DNA from: Vesta saturnalis | Lineage: Eukaryota; Arthropoda; Insecta; Coleoptera; Lampyridae | Reading direction: 5' to 3' | Assembly: GCA_036346205.1 (NCBI GenBank) | Contig: JARFJB010000111.1 | Coordinates: 251,001 to 315,000, forward strand | DNA length: 64,000 nucleotides | Translations under genes and position numbers: made by a program | Shown here: positions 54,391 through 64,000 of the stretch, one piece after another | Layout of the letters: the number at the start of each line of letters is the position of its first letter | How positions within the stretch are numbered: the first letter of the stretch is position 1 | The notes under the pieces: model-generated | Told to the model about the DNA's origin: nothing | What the model saw: only the letters and a program-made list of their open reading frames with translations | The model's database searches: none

Positions 54391-57300
54391 GGAGAGAGTG
54401 AGGGAATTGGATCATGCTAGGAAACGTTTAAAAAATAGTAGTTTATATTGCAACCATTTATTTTTTTAGACAATAATCCGACTATTAGTTATCTGTCTTT
54501 GAACACTTGCTAACAAACATATTAAAAACTCGCTCTTAGTTAATGAAAATAACTTTTTTTTTATAAATGTCAGTTTCGTACACATTACTCCACACATCGG
54601 TTAATGAGAGCCAAAAAAAATCCGTATGTGCAACGAGAGCCATCACATAATACAAATCAAAATTACAAATTAAGCTTTTTGAAAAGTGAAATATACTAGA
54701 AGGTTTACTAGGAATCTAAACACAAATCGCAGATGTAATCTGTTTATCTATCACTCAGAATGGGCCCATTTACCACAGGCTCTGCAACGGTACCATAGCT
54801 CATTATTTTTGCCAACATCGTTACATATAATGGATTCATTTTCCTCCACTGAATATTCAGAATCATCATCATATATATTATTTCATCGACAGACAGTTGT
54901 GCTATCTTGGAACAACTTTCTAGTTGCCTTCCTTATGCTTTTGTTAGATGATGTATTTTTAGTCTGCAATGTAGTATTCTTAGTTTCCTTTTGTTGCATT
55001 ATCTTCAATCTATTTTCCTTTTTGTTGTTTTTTTTTCTCTTTTCGAAAACTTTCTTCGTGGGGGTACTAGTCAAAACTTGAATGTTGATTATTTCTATTA
55101 GGTTTTGCAGGGTTGTTTAATATTCGTGGACGAGGACTTAAAACACGTAAGATATCAGCAAATCTTGTGGATAGATGTAGAAAATCTCGTATTTGCGCAC
55201 CAGGTGATGATTAGTTGGTGATATGCTGTGACGTGGTAGTAGGTATTTGAGACGACGTCAATGATTGTGAAGTAACTGTATCTATGGTTTCTGAGGGTAG
55301 AATAGAGTTACGATCGTTAGTAGTGAGTATAGTAATGCTGTTATTATGCACATTCCCGTAAAGAGCAATAAAATCTTCATCTGAAGAAACAAATGAATCC
55401 ATGGGCCGGTTGATTTAAAGCCAGATATCCCCTTGTCTAAAGATGCTACCTTCCAGTACGCTTTTTGAATAGTCCAGCTATTTCGTATGGAGTTATTTTA
55501 ACCATGTTTCCTGATGCCATGTACATGTCGCATTCCTTCTCATAAGTGGACCAAAAAGAATCACATCTAGCGGTTGAAGGCGATGCGATAAATGTGGAGG
55601 GATGCTCAACATGGTTATTTGATCCTTTTTGGCCATCTCATATGCTTCTAATGTAGAATGGCTATTTGGTTGTGTATAATAAGCAAGATCTGTTTTTTAG
55701 CAACAGGACTTGTAACTTTAATAAAGTGTTGAAACCATGTAAGGAATATTCGCTCAATGATCCACCAATTATGCAAACAAGTATAAGCAGCTTGTGGTGA
55801 CCCATCACGTCCCAACTGTGGAGTGTCATTGTCGAGGGAAAATGAATAATGGTGTCACATAAATGCCTGTTGCACTCATAGCACAAATAGCAGTACCATT
55901 CTTGCCTCTTTCCCATGAAGTAACTGCATCAACACGCTTCCGTCCTTTGAGCCCAATAATATTATCTGGCTCGTGGAACGTAGAAAATCCTGTTAAATAT
56001 GTTTTGGGGCTCAAACTTAAATTCAGTCATTACTGATTCAGGATTATTAAAGAAGCGGGCTTATTAAAACCCATAATTCTGCTGATACCAGTCGCTTCTG
56101 GCTTTCTAACACTGAGATCAGAGTGTCGGCTCATGGACCCGGACAACCAATCTTTTCCAGCATTTTTTTTCAGTGTTAAATCTTTTTCCAACACCACACT
56201 TCACAGTCATATTATAGCATATTTTACGCAGTTGGCTCTCTGTTAAACCATAAAACATATTAGACATATTAAGAATATGGATAACAAGTGTCTGTTCCTG
56301 TTCACTAGTGAACACACGTTATCTCCCAAGCAGTGGAGAACGACGGTAAGTAATATTATCGCTATTTGCTAACCTGTGCGGTTTCTTCAGTGCACCATAG
56401 GGTATTTGAAATTTTCGAAAGGATAATAGAAGCTATAGCGCCGAATGTTAAGATTATCGGATTAATAAAACTAATATAAACAAACATTGCTAAATTGTGT
56501 ATGTTTCACTTGTTGGTGTACTTTTATATTCCCTCAGTTTGTTGCTCAGGTCAGGGGTCAAGAATGTCACAACTTTGTGAACATCTTAAGAATGAGTCTT
56601 AGCCGGTTATAACAAATTTATTTGGTCATAATGTAAAATAAAACAAACTCTAAACACGAAATAATGAGATAAACAAACTAAACCAAATATTGAAAAAAAC
56701 TAAAAACTAATAATTCAACTCTGATTATCCCTGTAGAGTTCCACTACAGGAGGCCGCTGACTGGTAAACTATATGCATTAGGATCGCCCTCTATGGATAA
56801 TTCTGTAAAATAGTTAATTAAAAATTTGTTTAGTAATGTGTGAAATTGTCATTACTAAAAAGGGTAATTAAATAATGAACAGGTGCTCTAAGTATAATTA
56901 CATGTGGGTGATCTGGAGTCAGGATTACAAAGGGATGTTTTACAGGTGAGTGGGATATTTAAATTTCTGATTACGTTTGAACATTAGTATATCATAATCA
57001 GCTGTCGGTATTAATTGTTTATTTCAATTCAATGAATTGAACTTAGGATTATACTGGAAAAGGTGAAAATTATTATTACATGGCTTATGAATGACATCAT
57101 AACTGGAAACAGGGGTTTTATATACTGGTCCGGTTTTCTTTTTATATACAGATTAGGCTTTCTTTATATCTATACATCTAGAGTTTTTTATGATTAAACC
57201 GGTAATTAGGGAAGTTGTCTGTAATGCTGATAACACGGCAATTATATGCATATTGACAGGACATTCCGATGGTTACGTGGAGAGCTGTAATAGTGTCTTC

Positions 57301-58168
57301 GGGGTCTGAACTGTCGGCAACGTTTACAGGGTTATATGCTTAAGGGTAGGTATAACAGTGGTTGAAGTAGTTAATTAGTCGGAGCTTAACCTCCGTTTAA
57401 TTAAGTACTCCTCCTAGCTTATGGTCTCGGGGCGATTCACCACCACGACACCATAAATGACATGGTTTTTCTATTTTGTGCACGGGTATTATATGGAAAG
57501 GGATGGTTATTGGCGTTGAAATAGTTAGCTTTACGGGGCAGCACCTCCGGAAAACTAAGTGCCTCGTACCTTTGTCACGTTTAGGCACCTTACTCGGGGA
57601 TAATATTACAAGCACAGGAAGTGTTGGATGTGAGGGAGAATGAATGAAATGTTTGTGATGAGTGAATAATGAATCTCTAATTATCTCACTGCATGTGTGT
57701 GCTAGGGGATCTGGTATTTACACGTAAATGGGATGGAGTGGGAAAGGAGTAGACAACTGATCACATTTATTCATAATGTGAAAGCAGCTGTGGAAGAAAG
57801 TTGGAAATAAGTTTTAATATAAAAATTTGTTTACAAGGATAGGAAAATTTATAGTAAGGATTTTCATTTATCGTAAGATGTATGAAATAAGGCATGTAAT
57901 AAACATAAAACACTACAGAATGATAATAAAAGTTCAGATACTTACTTTGGTTGTGATATTTGAAGATTATTTATAACCGTGAGGCACTAAACTAACTTCT
58001 GTTCGTTTCCGCCATACGCGTTCCACTATCCTGGTCAGCGGCTAATACGTTGCACAAACGAAGGTTTCCGAAGCCGTTCGTGTAATTTTAGCGGGACTTG
58101 AACGTTCCAGTGTGTGCAAATTGTAGTAGCTCACATTACCCGCTTGCTCTCATTACCCCGTTCTCCCC
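54391..58168 (-). mobile_element. pogo/Tigger-like transposon in ABCC intron, copy B
   Basis: Same insertion as 19726-23388, TA on both sides (54389-54390, 58169-58170). It includes a segment of about 230 bp at 57125-57355 not present in copy A. The transposase is on the minus strand at 54690-56350. Confidence 0.82.
54690..56350 (-). pseudogene. Tigger/jerky-like transposase, copy B
   Basis: Retains FTSEQEQTLVIHILNMSNMF, FSTFHEPDNIIGLKGRKRVD, TSWERGKNGTAICAMSATG and, near the end, ELWYRCRACGKWAHSE, a fuller zinc end than copy A. The psq HTH is deleted after the cap of the CENP-B part (near 56410). Multiple stops. Confidence 0.75.
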
Positions 58169-58170
58169 TA

Positions 58171-59851
58171 CATATTTAGAATTGTCGAGTTTTCTCAAAA
58201 ACGATAAATTCTTTAAAGCACCAACAGCTAGTGTCCACAATGTACAAGAAAAAAAAAACTAATTACATTGTTTCGCTTGAGTTTTGTATAAATTTCTGCT
58301 AAAAGTTCAATTTTGTTACTACGGTTTCACGGTCTATTACGTAGGTTGGAACAGTTTAAGGAGTGTCTCTGTTTTAGGTAAATTCTAAAAATTTGATGTA
58401 ATCAGCACCTAACCTTTTTATGCCTATTTCGCGGTGTACTTCATATTTGCTCAATTAATGGAAATAAAATAAAACACATGTAATCAAGTAATAGTTATTT
58501 ATGTATTAAGGTCATAATATTATGTTTGTATGACCCGAGCGTCGCAACGTAAAAACCAGTTATGCCCGCAATGCATACAACATTTTATGCACGATTAATA
58601 TATTGAATATTTAAAATGGATTATATCGTTAATTGTTTTCAAAATAAATACATTTCTCATTTATGATAGTAGGTATTGGTGCGTTACTATGAAAACCAGT
58701 ACAAAAGCAGGCATCACAAATTGATAATTCAGTTGATGTTTTGGTTTAGTTAGTTTTAAACGTAATAAGTGGGACCTTTCCAGAAATAAGATAAACGAGA
58801 TTGAGGAATTGTACCACATTGCATAAAAACGACATTGAAATAATTGCATTGTAGATATTTTTAGATAAACCCACAGTTGTGTGCCTTTGTTTTCAATTTT
58901 GACGTTTCTTTACTGTCCGTTTTGTCATAATGACGTCGGCGGGCTATAAAAATACGGTTACACCAAGGAAATTTGGTTATAATTGTCATATTATAATGCA
59001 ATCGGGCATAAACGTATACACGTATGTATTATGCATATTTTTTATTACATACACTATACCTGGCTAGATCCACTTATTAAGGCACTGTAAAAAGCCAGAA
59101 TCCTTTACAAATTTTTATGAATCAATATTTTGTTAATTAACCTATTTTAATTAAATTACAGAAATCATCAAATAATCATCCCCTCGGACGTTGTTTCAAA
59201 AACGTTAAGAATTTTTCTACGGGAGAGTCCCCTCTAGTCTAACAACAAATCTCTGCATTATAATTACGACCAGAAGCCGTTCCCACCTTGGGACGTTTCC
59301 AATAAAACTGCAAGATGCGCTACTTTCACTCTCATTCCCGCGGGTCTCTTTTAAGAGCCTAGACCGACCAGGTATTGGTTGAGGCAACTCGACTCAGTCC
59401 CCCTGAACTCATTCCAATACACCAGGACGGCATATAAGTTAATTATACAACCGTACACCCACGATTGCAAACGACGCCACGCTGGGGGATACTCCCAACG
59501 TACTCGTTTACTTACTCCATCCGAAAGAAAGGCGGACTGCCTGAATTCTGGCGATCTACGGGATATCAATTAAACAGCGCAACGGGCAGTAGCCCAGAAT
59601 CTTTTAGTCGATATTCAAAACATATACACAAACACACAGTAACACGCTGGCCTAGGCTATGTAAACGATGTACAGGGAGCCTACTCACCGGAAGCCCTCG
59701 ATTAGACCACATGTCAAGCTTTCGAGGCTGTTTAATCTCTTTTTCAAGACAGATGTCGTGAGGCTCATAAGAGTAGAATTATTTCTGGTAAAGGATAATC
59801 CTCACTTATTATAACATTCATTGAAAACACAATCAACAATTTCCGGTTTGT

Positions 59852-59854
<3 letters not shown>
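58171..59854. other. Intron stretch with conserved promoter-like segment, copy B
   Basis: Equivalent of 23391-24790. TGACGTCG and a TATA box (ctataaaaat) recur at about 58930. A 360-bp segment (58973-59335) separates the TATA region from the conserved downstream block and is missing in copy A. No coding region recognised. Confidence 0.4.

Positions 59855-59891
<37 letters not shown>
59855..59891. repeat. (TA)n microsatellite
   Basis: Short TA run before the mariner-arm remnant. Confidence 0.9.
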
Positions 59892-59900
<9 letters not shown>

Positions 59901-60560
59901 AATTTAATATTGTTTAAATTGAATTTTTAAACTGTCAGTGTCAAACAAACATTTGTTTATTAATGTTTCCATGACAACCATGGCCAACTAATATAAATTT
60001 TTGAAATTGAGGTGTGTATTTTAAAAATTAGATTTTAAAAACTAAAATAACTATAAAAGTTAGCTTATTACTTAATTAACATTTTTCCGTAAAAAACATG
60101 TCATTCCATTTAAAAACATTGAGACTTTGTGTTTTGAAGATTATGATTTTGTGAATAGTTTTGGCAACACCTTGTATAATATTTTCAAATTTTTATAGGA
60201 ACACAAAGTAAGTGTAACTATGGACTAGTAATCTGCAAAATATTTTTCTTTAAGGACATCAAATAAAAAAAGTGTGCCCTTTGTCAATGATACGTGAAAA
60301 TCGTGATTTTTATAAAGCACATTAAATATCTCAAAAACTGTTAATTTTAGATGATAATAGACCTTAATAAAACCGATTCAGAATTTATAGAAAAATGAGA
60401 AAATGTAATAAAATACAGGGTGTCCTATTTAAAAAAATGAAGTTGCATGCTCTCCAGTTCATATGAGACACCCTGTATAAAGAAAAATATTTTCTTTAAA
60501 TGCGGATTTGATTACTGAAAAACTTTTCTATTTAAACCTTTTTTCTATCCTTATTGTTGC
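59892..60560 (+). mobile_element. Right-arm remnant of the mariner-like element, copy B
   Basis: Matches the end of 24956-29550 (TTTAAACTGTCAGTG, CATGTCATTCCATTTAAA, GCATGCTCTCCAGTTCAT). No transposase left. Confidence 0.75.
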
Positions 60561-60562
60561 CC

Positions 60563-60693
<131 letters not shown>

Positions 60694-60939
60694 TCAAAAC
60701 AAAAACTGCTCCGAATAAATCCCCCCTCTTGACCTCTGGGTTCCTCTCAGGATCAACTCAAGGAGAAATAAAATCAAGCTTAAATACTAATTTAAATAAT
60801 TCAGGAGTTATCGTGGACATCGACACACACGCACAGATTTAGCGATAGTCAAAAAAGTCGATTGCATATCCTCCTATACCTGCATATGTAAATGTAGATT
60901 GTACTTTAAAAATGATGTACATCAAAAAAGCATACTTAC

Positions 60940-61432
60940 ATTGACCTTCTAACCGCATCAGTTTTAGTCCAGTTTGTAAGTAAAACCTCCGTACATAAAA
61001 AATGCTGCATAAAACTACTGACGTCGGTAGAATAAACCATGGGTTTACAATACAGATGGTAAAAAAAACTCCACAAATACTTGCAATACTGTGTAACGCT
61101 GCCAAAAGATTCGTTGGCAAAGCTTCGTCTGTTACCCCCATATCTTTAGAAAATCTATTTAATATTGCTCCAGAAGAATTTAGATTAAAGAACCTGTAAG
61201 GAGCATGAAATACGCTATTCAACATACTATTGTGTAAATTTTTTGAACACGTTGCTGAAAGTTTTACGAAAAATAAAGTTCTAACTAACGCAAATATAAT
61301 TGTGATCATTATTAGACAACTATATCCATAAATGTATATATTTGGTAAGAGATGGTAATTCTCACTCGGTTGATATTCCTTCAACGTTGTCCTATCGGCA
61401 CAATAATTATTTAAGCTAGGACCAAGGTGAGC
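60940..61432 (-). CDS. ABCC copy B, TMD2 exon
   Basis: Encodes SLNNYCADRTTLKEYQPSEN, helix SCLIMITIIFALVRTLFFV, SKNLHNSMLNSVFHAPYRFF, SSGAILNRFSKDMGVTDEAL, helix ICGVFFTICIVNPWFILPTS and LQTGLKLMRLEGQ. The donor at 60939 is a good GTAAGT; joining to 54259 restores RLEGQ/LRSPIYGH in frame. On its 5' side only a TAA codon (61433-61435) separates it from the preceding coding exon in the same frame. Confidence 0.88.
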
Positions 61433-61435
61433 TTA

Positions 61436-62799
61436 CCAATAACTAAGTAAATAATAAGATCCGTTAATGCTCGTTTGCAATGTTACGAAGGCAAAGATAA
61501 TAGAGAACAGAAGAAAACCATTTTTGGAAGAACAGAAGTAGTACATCCAAACTTTCCAAAAGTTATTTTCTTCCTTTTGTTGATTTTCTGGTGGGTTTTT
61601 AATCTTAATTTCTTTTTCTTTGTAACTGTAAGGTTCCATTAGCACAACATTATTACTTTGTAAGTTTCCCTTATCCTCTTTTAAACCGCCCAAAGGAACT
61701 ATTCCAGTTGCTTCAAATTCATCTGCTAATGATTTCCTTGTAACATTGCCATTTTTAAGTTCATATATATAATCTGCATGTGTTAGGTATTGTAGGTGGT
61801 GAGTAACCAATACTACTGTCTTTTTACACAAATACGCTTGAATACAATTTTCAAAAATTTGTTTGGAAACATGAGCATCAACGGCAGATAAAGGATCGTC
61901 TAATAAGTAAATATCAGCTTGTTTGTAAACGGTACGAGCTAAATTTATTCGTGCCTTTTGGCCTCCACTTAGTGAAGCACCATTCTCACCTACAATGGTT
62001 TTGTCACTATGAGGAAACAAAGCTAGATCAGGTTCCAGTGAACAAATTTGTATAATTTTGTTGTAACGCTCTTCGTCCATATTGGCACCAAGCAGTATAT
62101 TTTGCCTAATACTACCTGAAAATATCCATGGTTCTTGACATGAGTAGCTTATGGTGCCATTAATAAAAATGTTTCCAGTTTGCAAAGGTAATTCTGCTAA
62201 TAATACTTGCAAAAGGCTACTTTTTCCACTCCCAACCGCACCAATCACTATTGTTAAAGAGGCAGATGGAATACGAAGATTTATGTTTGTTAATCCAGAG
62301 GATGTATTCCAATGTGCGGATCCATTACTTATATAAATTGTTTCTTCTCTGCTTAAAATAGAATTAGTTTGTACTTCTTCACTGATAAGAAATTCCAATA
62401 TTCGATTTAGTGCTACATTAATTTCGCTTAAGCTCCCAATTCCTTGTAGAAGATGAAAAACGAATGACGCCGCAAGTGGGCCGTATAAACTGATAACCAC
62501 ATAAATACTTCTTGCATGAATAAAATTGTTAATGAAAACTGATGAAATAGTTACTATGAATGTCATCATAACTAAAACAATTTGATAGGTATTACAACAC
62601 CCTTTAATATATAAAGATGACTCTATTGAGTCTAATTCTAGTTTTCGATTTTTATTAATAAATACTGAAAAAGGTATTTCCCACGCAAACATTTTGATTA
62701 CATTTATGCCTTTGACCATTTCATTAATTAATCGAATTCGTTCATCAGTTCTAGTTGATATTTTAATACGATAATTAGCTGTACATTTTCCCAGAAGAT
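61436..62799 (-). CDS. ABCC copy B, end of TMD1, NBD1 and linker
   Basis: One large exon after acceptor tttattttcag at 62800. It includes INEMVKGINVIKMFAWEIPF (conserved intracellular loop), helices around 62490-62610, and SIYVVISLYGPLAASFVFHL. NBD1 has Walker A GAVGSGKSSLLQVL, Q-loop YSCQEPWIFSGSIRQNI, signature LSGGQKARINLARTVY, Walker B IYLLDDPLSAVD and H-loop VVLVTHHLQYL. Then the linker and the start of TMD2 (FWKVWMYYFCSSKNGFLLFS; INGSYYLLSYW). All catalytic residues of NBD1 are present. The frame then meets TAA at 61433. Confidence 0.92.
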
Positions 62800-62882
62800 C
62801 TGAAAATAAACAATATTAGTGCAATATTAATAAAACCTAAGAAGTGCCGAAATGATTAGTCAGTTAAAGCATTCATACTTAC

Positions 62883-63316
62883 AAAAAACAGGAACAAAAA
62901 TCAGTAACGTCGTTATTCCAAAAAATGTTGATATCCCAACTTCTAGATAAGTTAAATACGCTATTAAAATAAATTGAATTGGTGTCACAAATATAGATGG
63001 TGAGCACATTCCAAACATATAAAATTGGTTAAGGTCGTTAGTAAGCAAATTAATCACAAGACCAGGAGTTACATTTCCTCGTACGTTCAAATTCAACTTT
63101 AATATTTTCTGATATATCAGGGAGCTACATACAACACGTATTTTTATGTTTAAATTATTAACCATTACCATATATGGACACAATGATAGCACCATTAGTA
63201 AGGAACATCCAATGATACCAGCTGAATACAAGTATAAAATATTTTTATTTAGGACGAACTCCTTGGCTTCTTCATTGAAAGATAAGAACTTTCCTAACAT
63301 AATTGACAAGCATGGC
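62883..63316 (-). CDS. ABCC copy B, early TMD1 exon
   Basis: Bounded by acceptor tttaatttcag at 63317 and donor GTAAGTATG at 62882. It encodes CLSIMLGKFLSFNEEAKEFV, helix YSAGIIGCSLLMVLSLCPYM, IKIRVVCSSLIYQKILKLNL, TPGLVINLLTNDLNQFYMFG and helix PIQFILIAYLTYLEVG. The N-terminal 100 or so residues of an ABCC4-type protein are not visible, so earlier exons lie beyond the window or are missing. Confidence 0.88.
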
Positions 63317-63905
63317 CTGAAATTAAAGGAAAAAGAGTAGTTACATTACATATATGTAGTCCGTCTAGAAATAGAGCACAAGCATAATTTTTCGGTATAT
63401 ACTTTTATTATTTGAATTATAAAATTAAAACTAATTCATATCATTTACTTATATTATCTGTTACGGTAAAAATGCTCACTAGGACAAGGTGACAGATAAA
63501 CCTGGTTTTTGCACGTCGTGCGGGTGAGGGTCTACCAGGAAAGGCAGTTTCTTCTCCGTAGGATACGCCAGCTACCAAGGTCGAAATCGGGGAAATGTCG
63601 CAATAGGTTCTGGTAGGCGCCAGGATATTCCAAACGAACACGCCAGGGTGCTTTAAAACGCGAAATAAACGACGGTACGTAGTGGTCCGAATACCCAACT
63701 TACCCCACTTACCAAATCGTAACGCTCATAAATCCAGGTGTCCGCAATGCTGCTTCACCTGAAAGACTTCAAAATCTGCACCTTAATCTGATAAACTTAC
63801 CACCGTGCAGCAATATTCAAATTCAATACTCAATACAAATCACTAAGGTTTCCCACTACGTTAACTTACTAATCTTCCTTAAACAAATCAAAATAACACA
63901 TACCA
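63317..63905. other. Region upstream of the first visible ABCC exon
   Basis: Likely intron or 5' flank. A minus-strand frame at 63441-63698 has no recognisable domain. No ABCC N-terminal exon found. Confidence 0.4.
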
Positions 63906-63938
63906 AACTGACTTCAATTCGGTTACAAAGCTTTTATA
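63906..63938 (-). promoter_or_regulatory. Candidate core promoter (TATA box and initiator)
   Basis: Minus strand TATAAAAG (63938-63931) and TCAGTT (63911-63906), a match to the arthropod initiator TCAGTY, with 29 bases from the first T of TATA to the initiator A. The direction fits ABCC copy B, but it could belong to a transposable element. Confidence 0.4.
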
Positions 63939-64000
63939 AACTGGTAAACTACGTTACGTTAACTTAATCTTTGTAACAAAACAAAAAAAAACGTCAAACT

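Noticed and set aside
61416..61436. 21-nt GT-AG intron in ABCC
   Set aside because: Not annotated as an intron: it is below any usual insect intron size; kept as a finding about the in-frame TAA instead.
63441..63698. 85-residue minus-strand frame as an ABCC N-terminal exon
   Set aside because: No similarity to the conserved ABCC N-terminal region and no supporting splice sites.

Overview
The window is AT-rich eukaryotic DNA, most probably from an insect. The only recognisable host gene family is ABCC (MRP4 / lethal(2)03659-like), with short 49-53 bp introns. Everything around it is nested mobile DNA: Polinton/Maverick, Ty3/Gypsy, Tc1-mariner, pogo/Tigger, hAT and a non-LTR fragment. A beetle is a reasonable guess from the ABCC expansion and transposon mix, but this is inference.

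Layout. 1-716 holds the 3' part of a hAT (ZMYM1-like) transposase on the minus strand. 723-14155 is Polinton copy 1, with matching termini and a perfect 6-bp target duplication (TGAAAA at 717-722 and 14156-14161). It carries a decayed polB (+), a major capsid, penton, adenain-like protease, core-like protein and PLA2-domain protein (all -), an ATPase fragment (+), conserved Polinton ORFs (-), a Cys-rich ORF and a BIR (IAP-type) gene (+), plus an unrecognised spliced gene at 1640-3134 (-). A pogo-like element (5162-7573) and a 5'-truncated non-LTR fragment (8189-8613) sit inside it. 14156-18300 holds repeats, a chimeric Tc1 and the hAT N-terminus. 18306-30537 is ABCC copy A, only the 3' half of a gene, with a Tigger element (19726-23388) and a mariner-like element (24956-29550) in its large intron.

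At 30537/30539 the ABCC sequence breaks directly into polB. From there the unit is repeated. Polinton copy 2 (30539-47696) is split by a 9.4-kb Gypsy element (36745-46183, 4-bp TSD tccg). The same flank follows (47697-52900), then ABCC copy B (52971-63316), which is more complete and has both nucleotide-binding domains. Copy A joins ABCC to the middle of polB, so the arrangement is best read as a tandem segmental duplication of a Polinton-plus-ABCC block. The two copies later diverged by different deletions and insertions.

Most transposon genes are broken. The most interesting parts are a BIR gene crossing the inner edge of a Polinton TIR, a 17-bp-period iteron-like array shared by the TIR and an internal region, the unknown spliced Polinton gene, and an in-frame TAA shared by both ABCC copies. 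Many frameshifts lie in homopolymers, also between otherwise near-identical LTRs, so some may be sequencing or assembly errors. No tRNA, rRNA or CRISPR array was seen.
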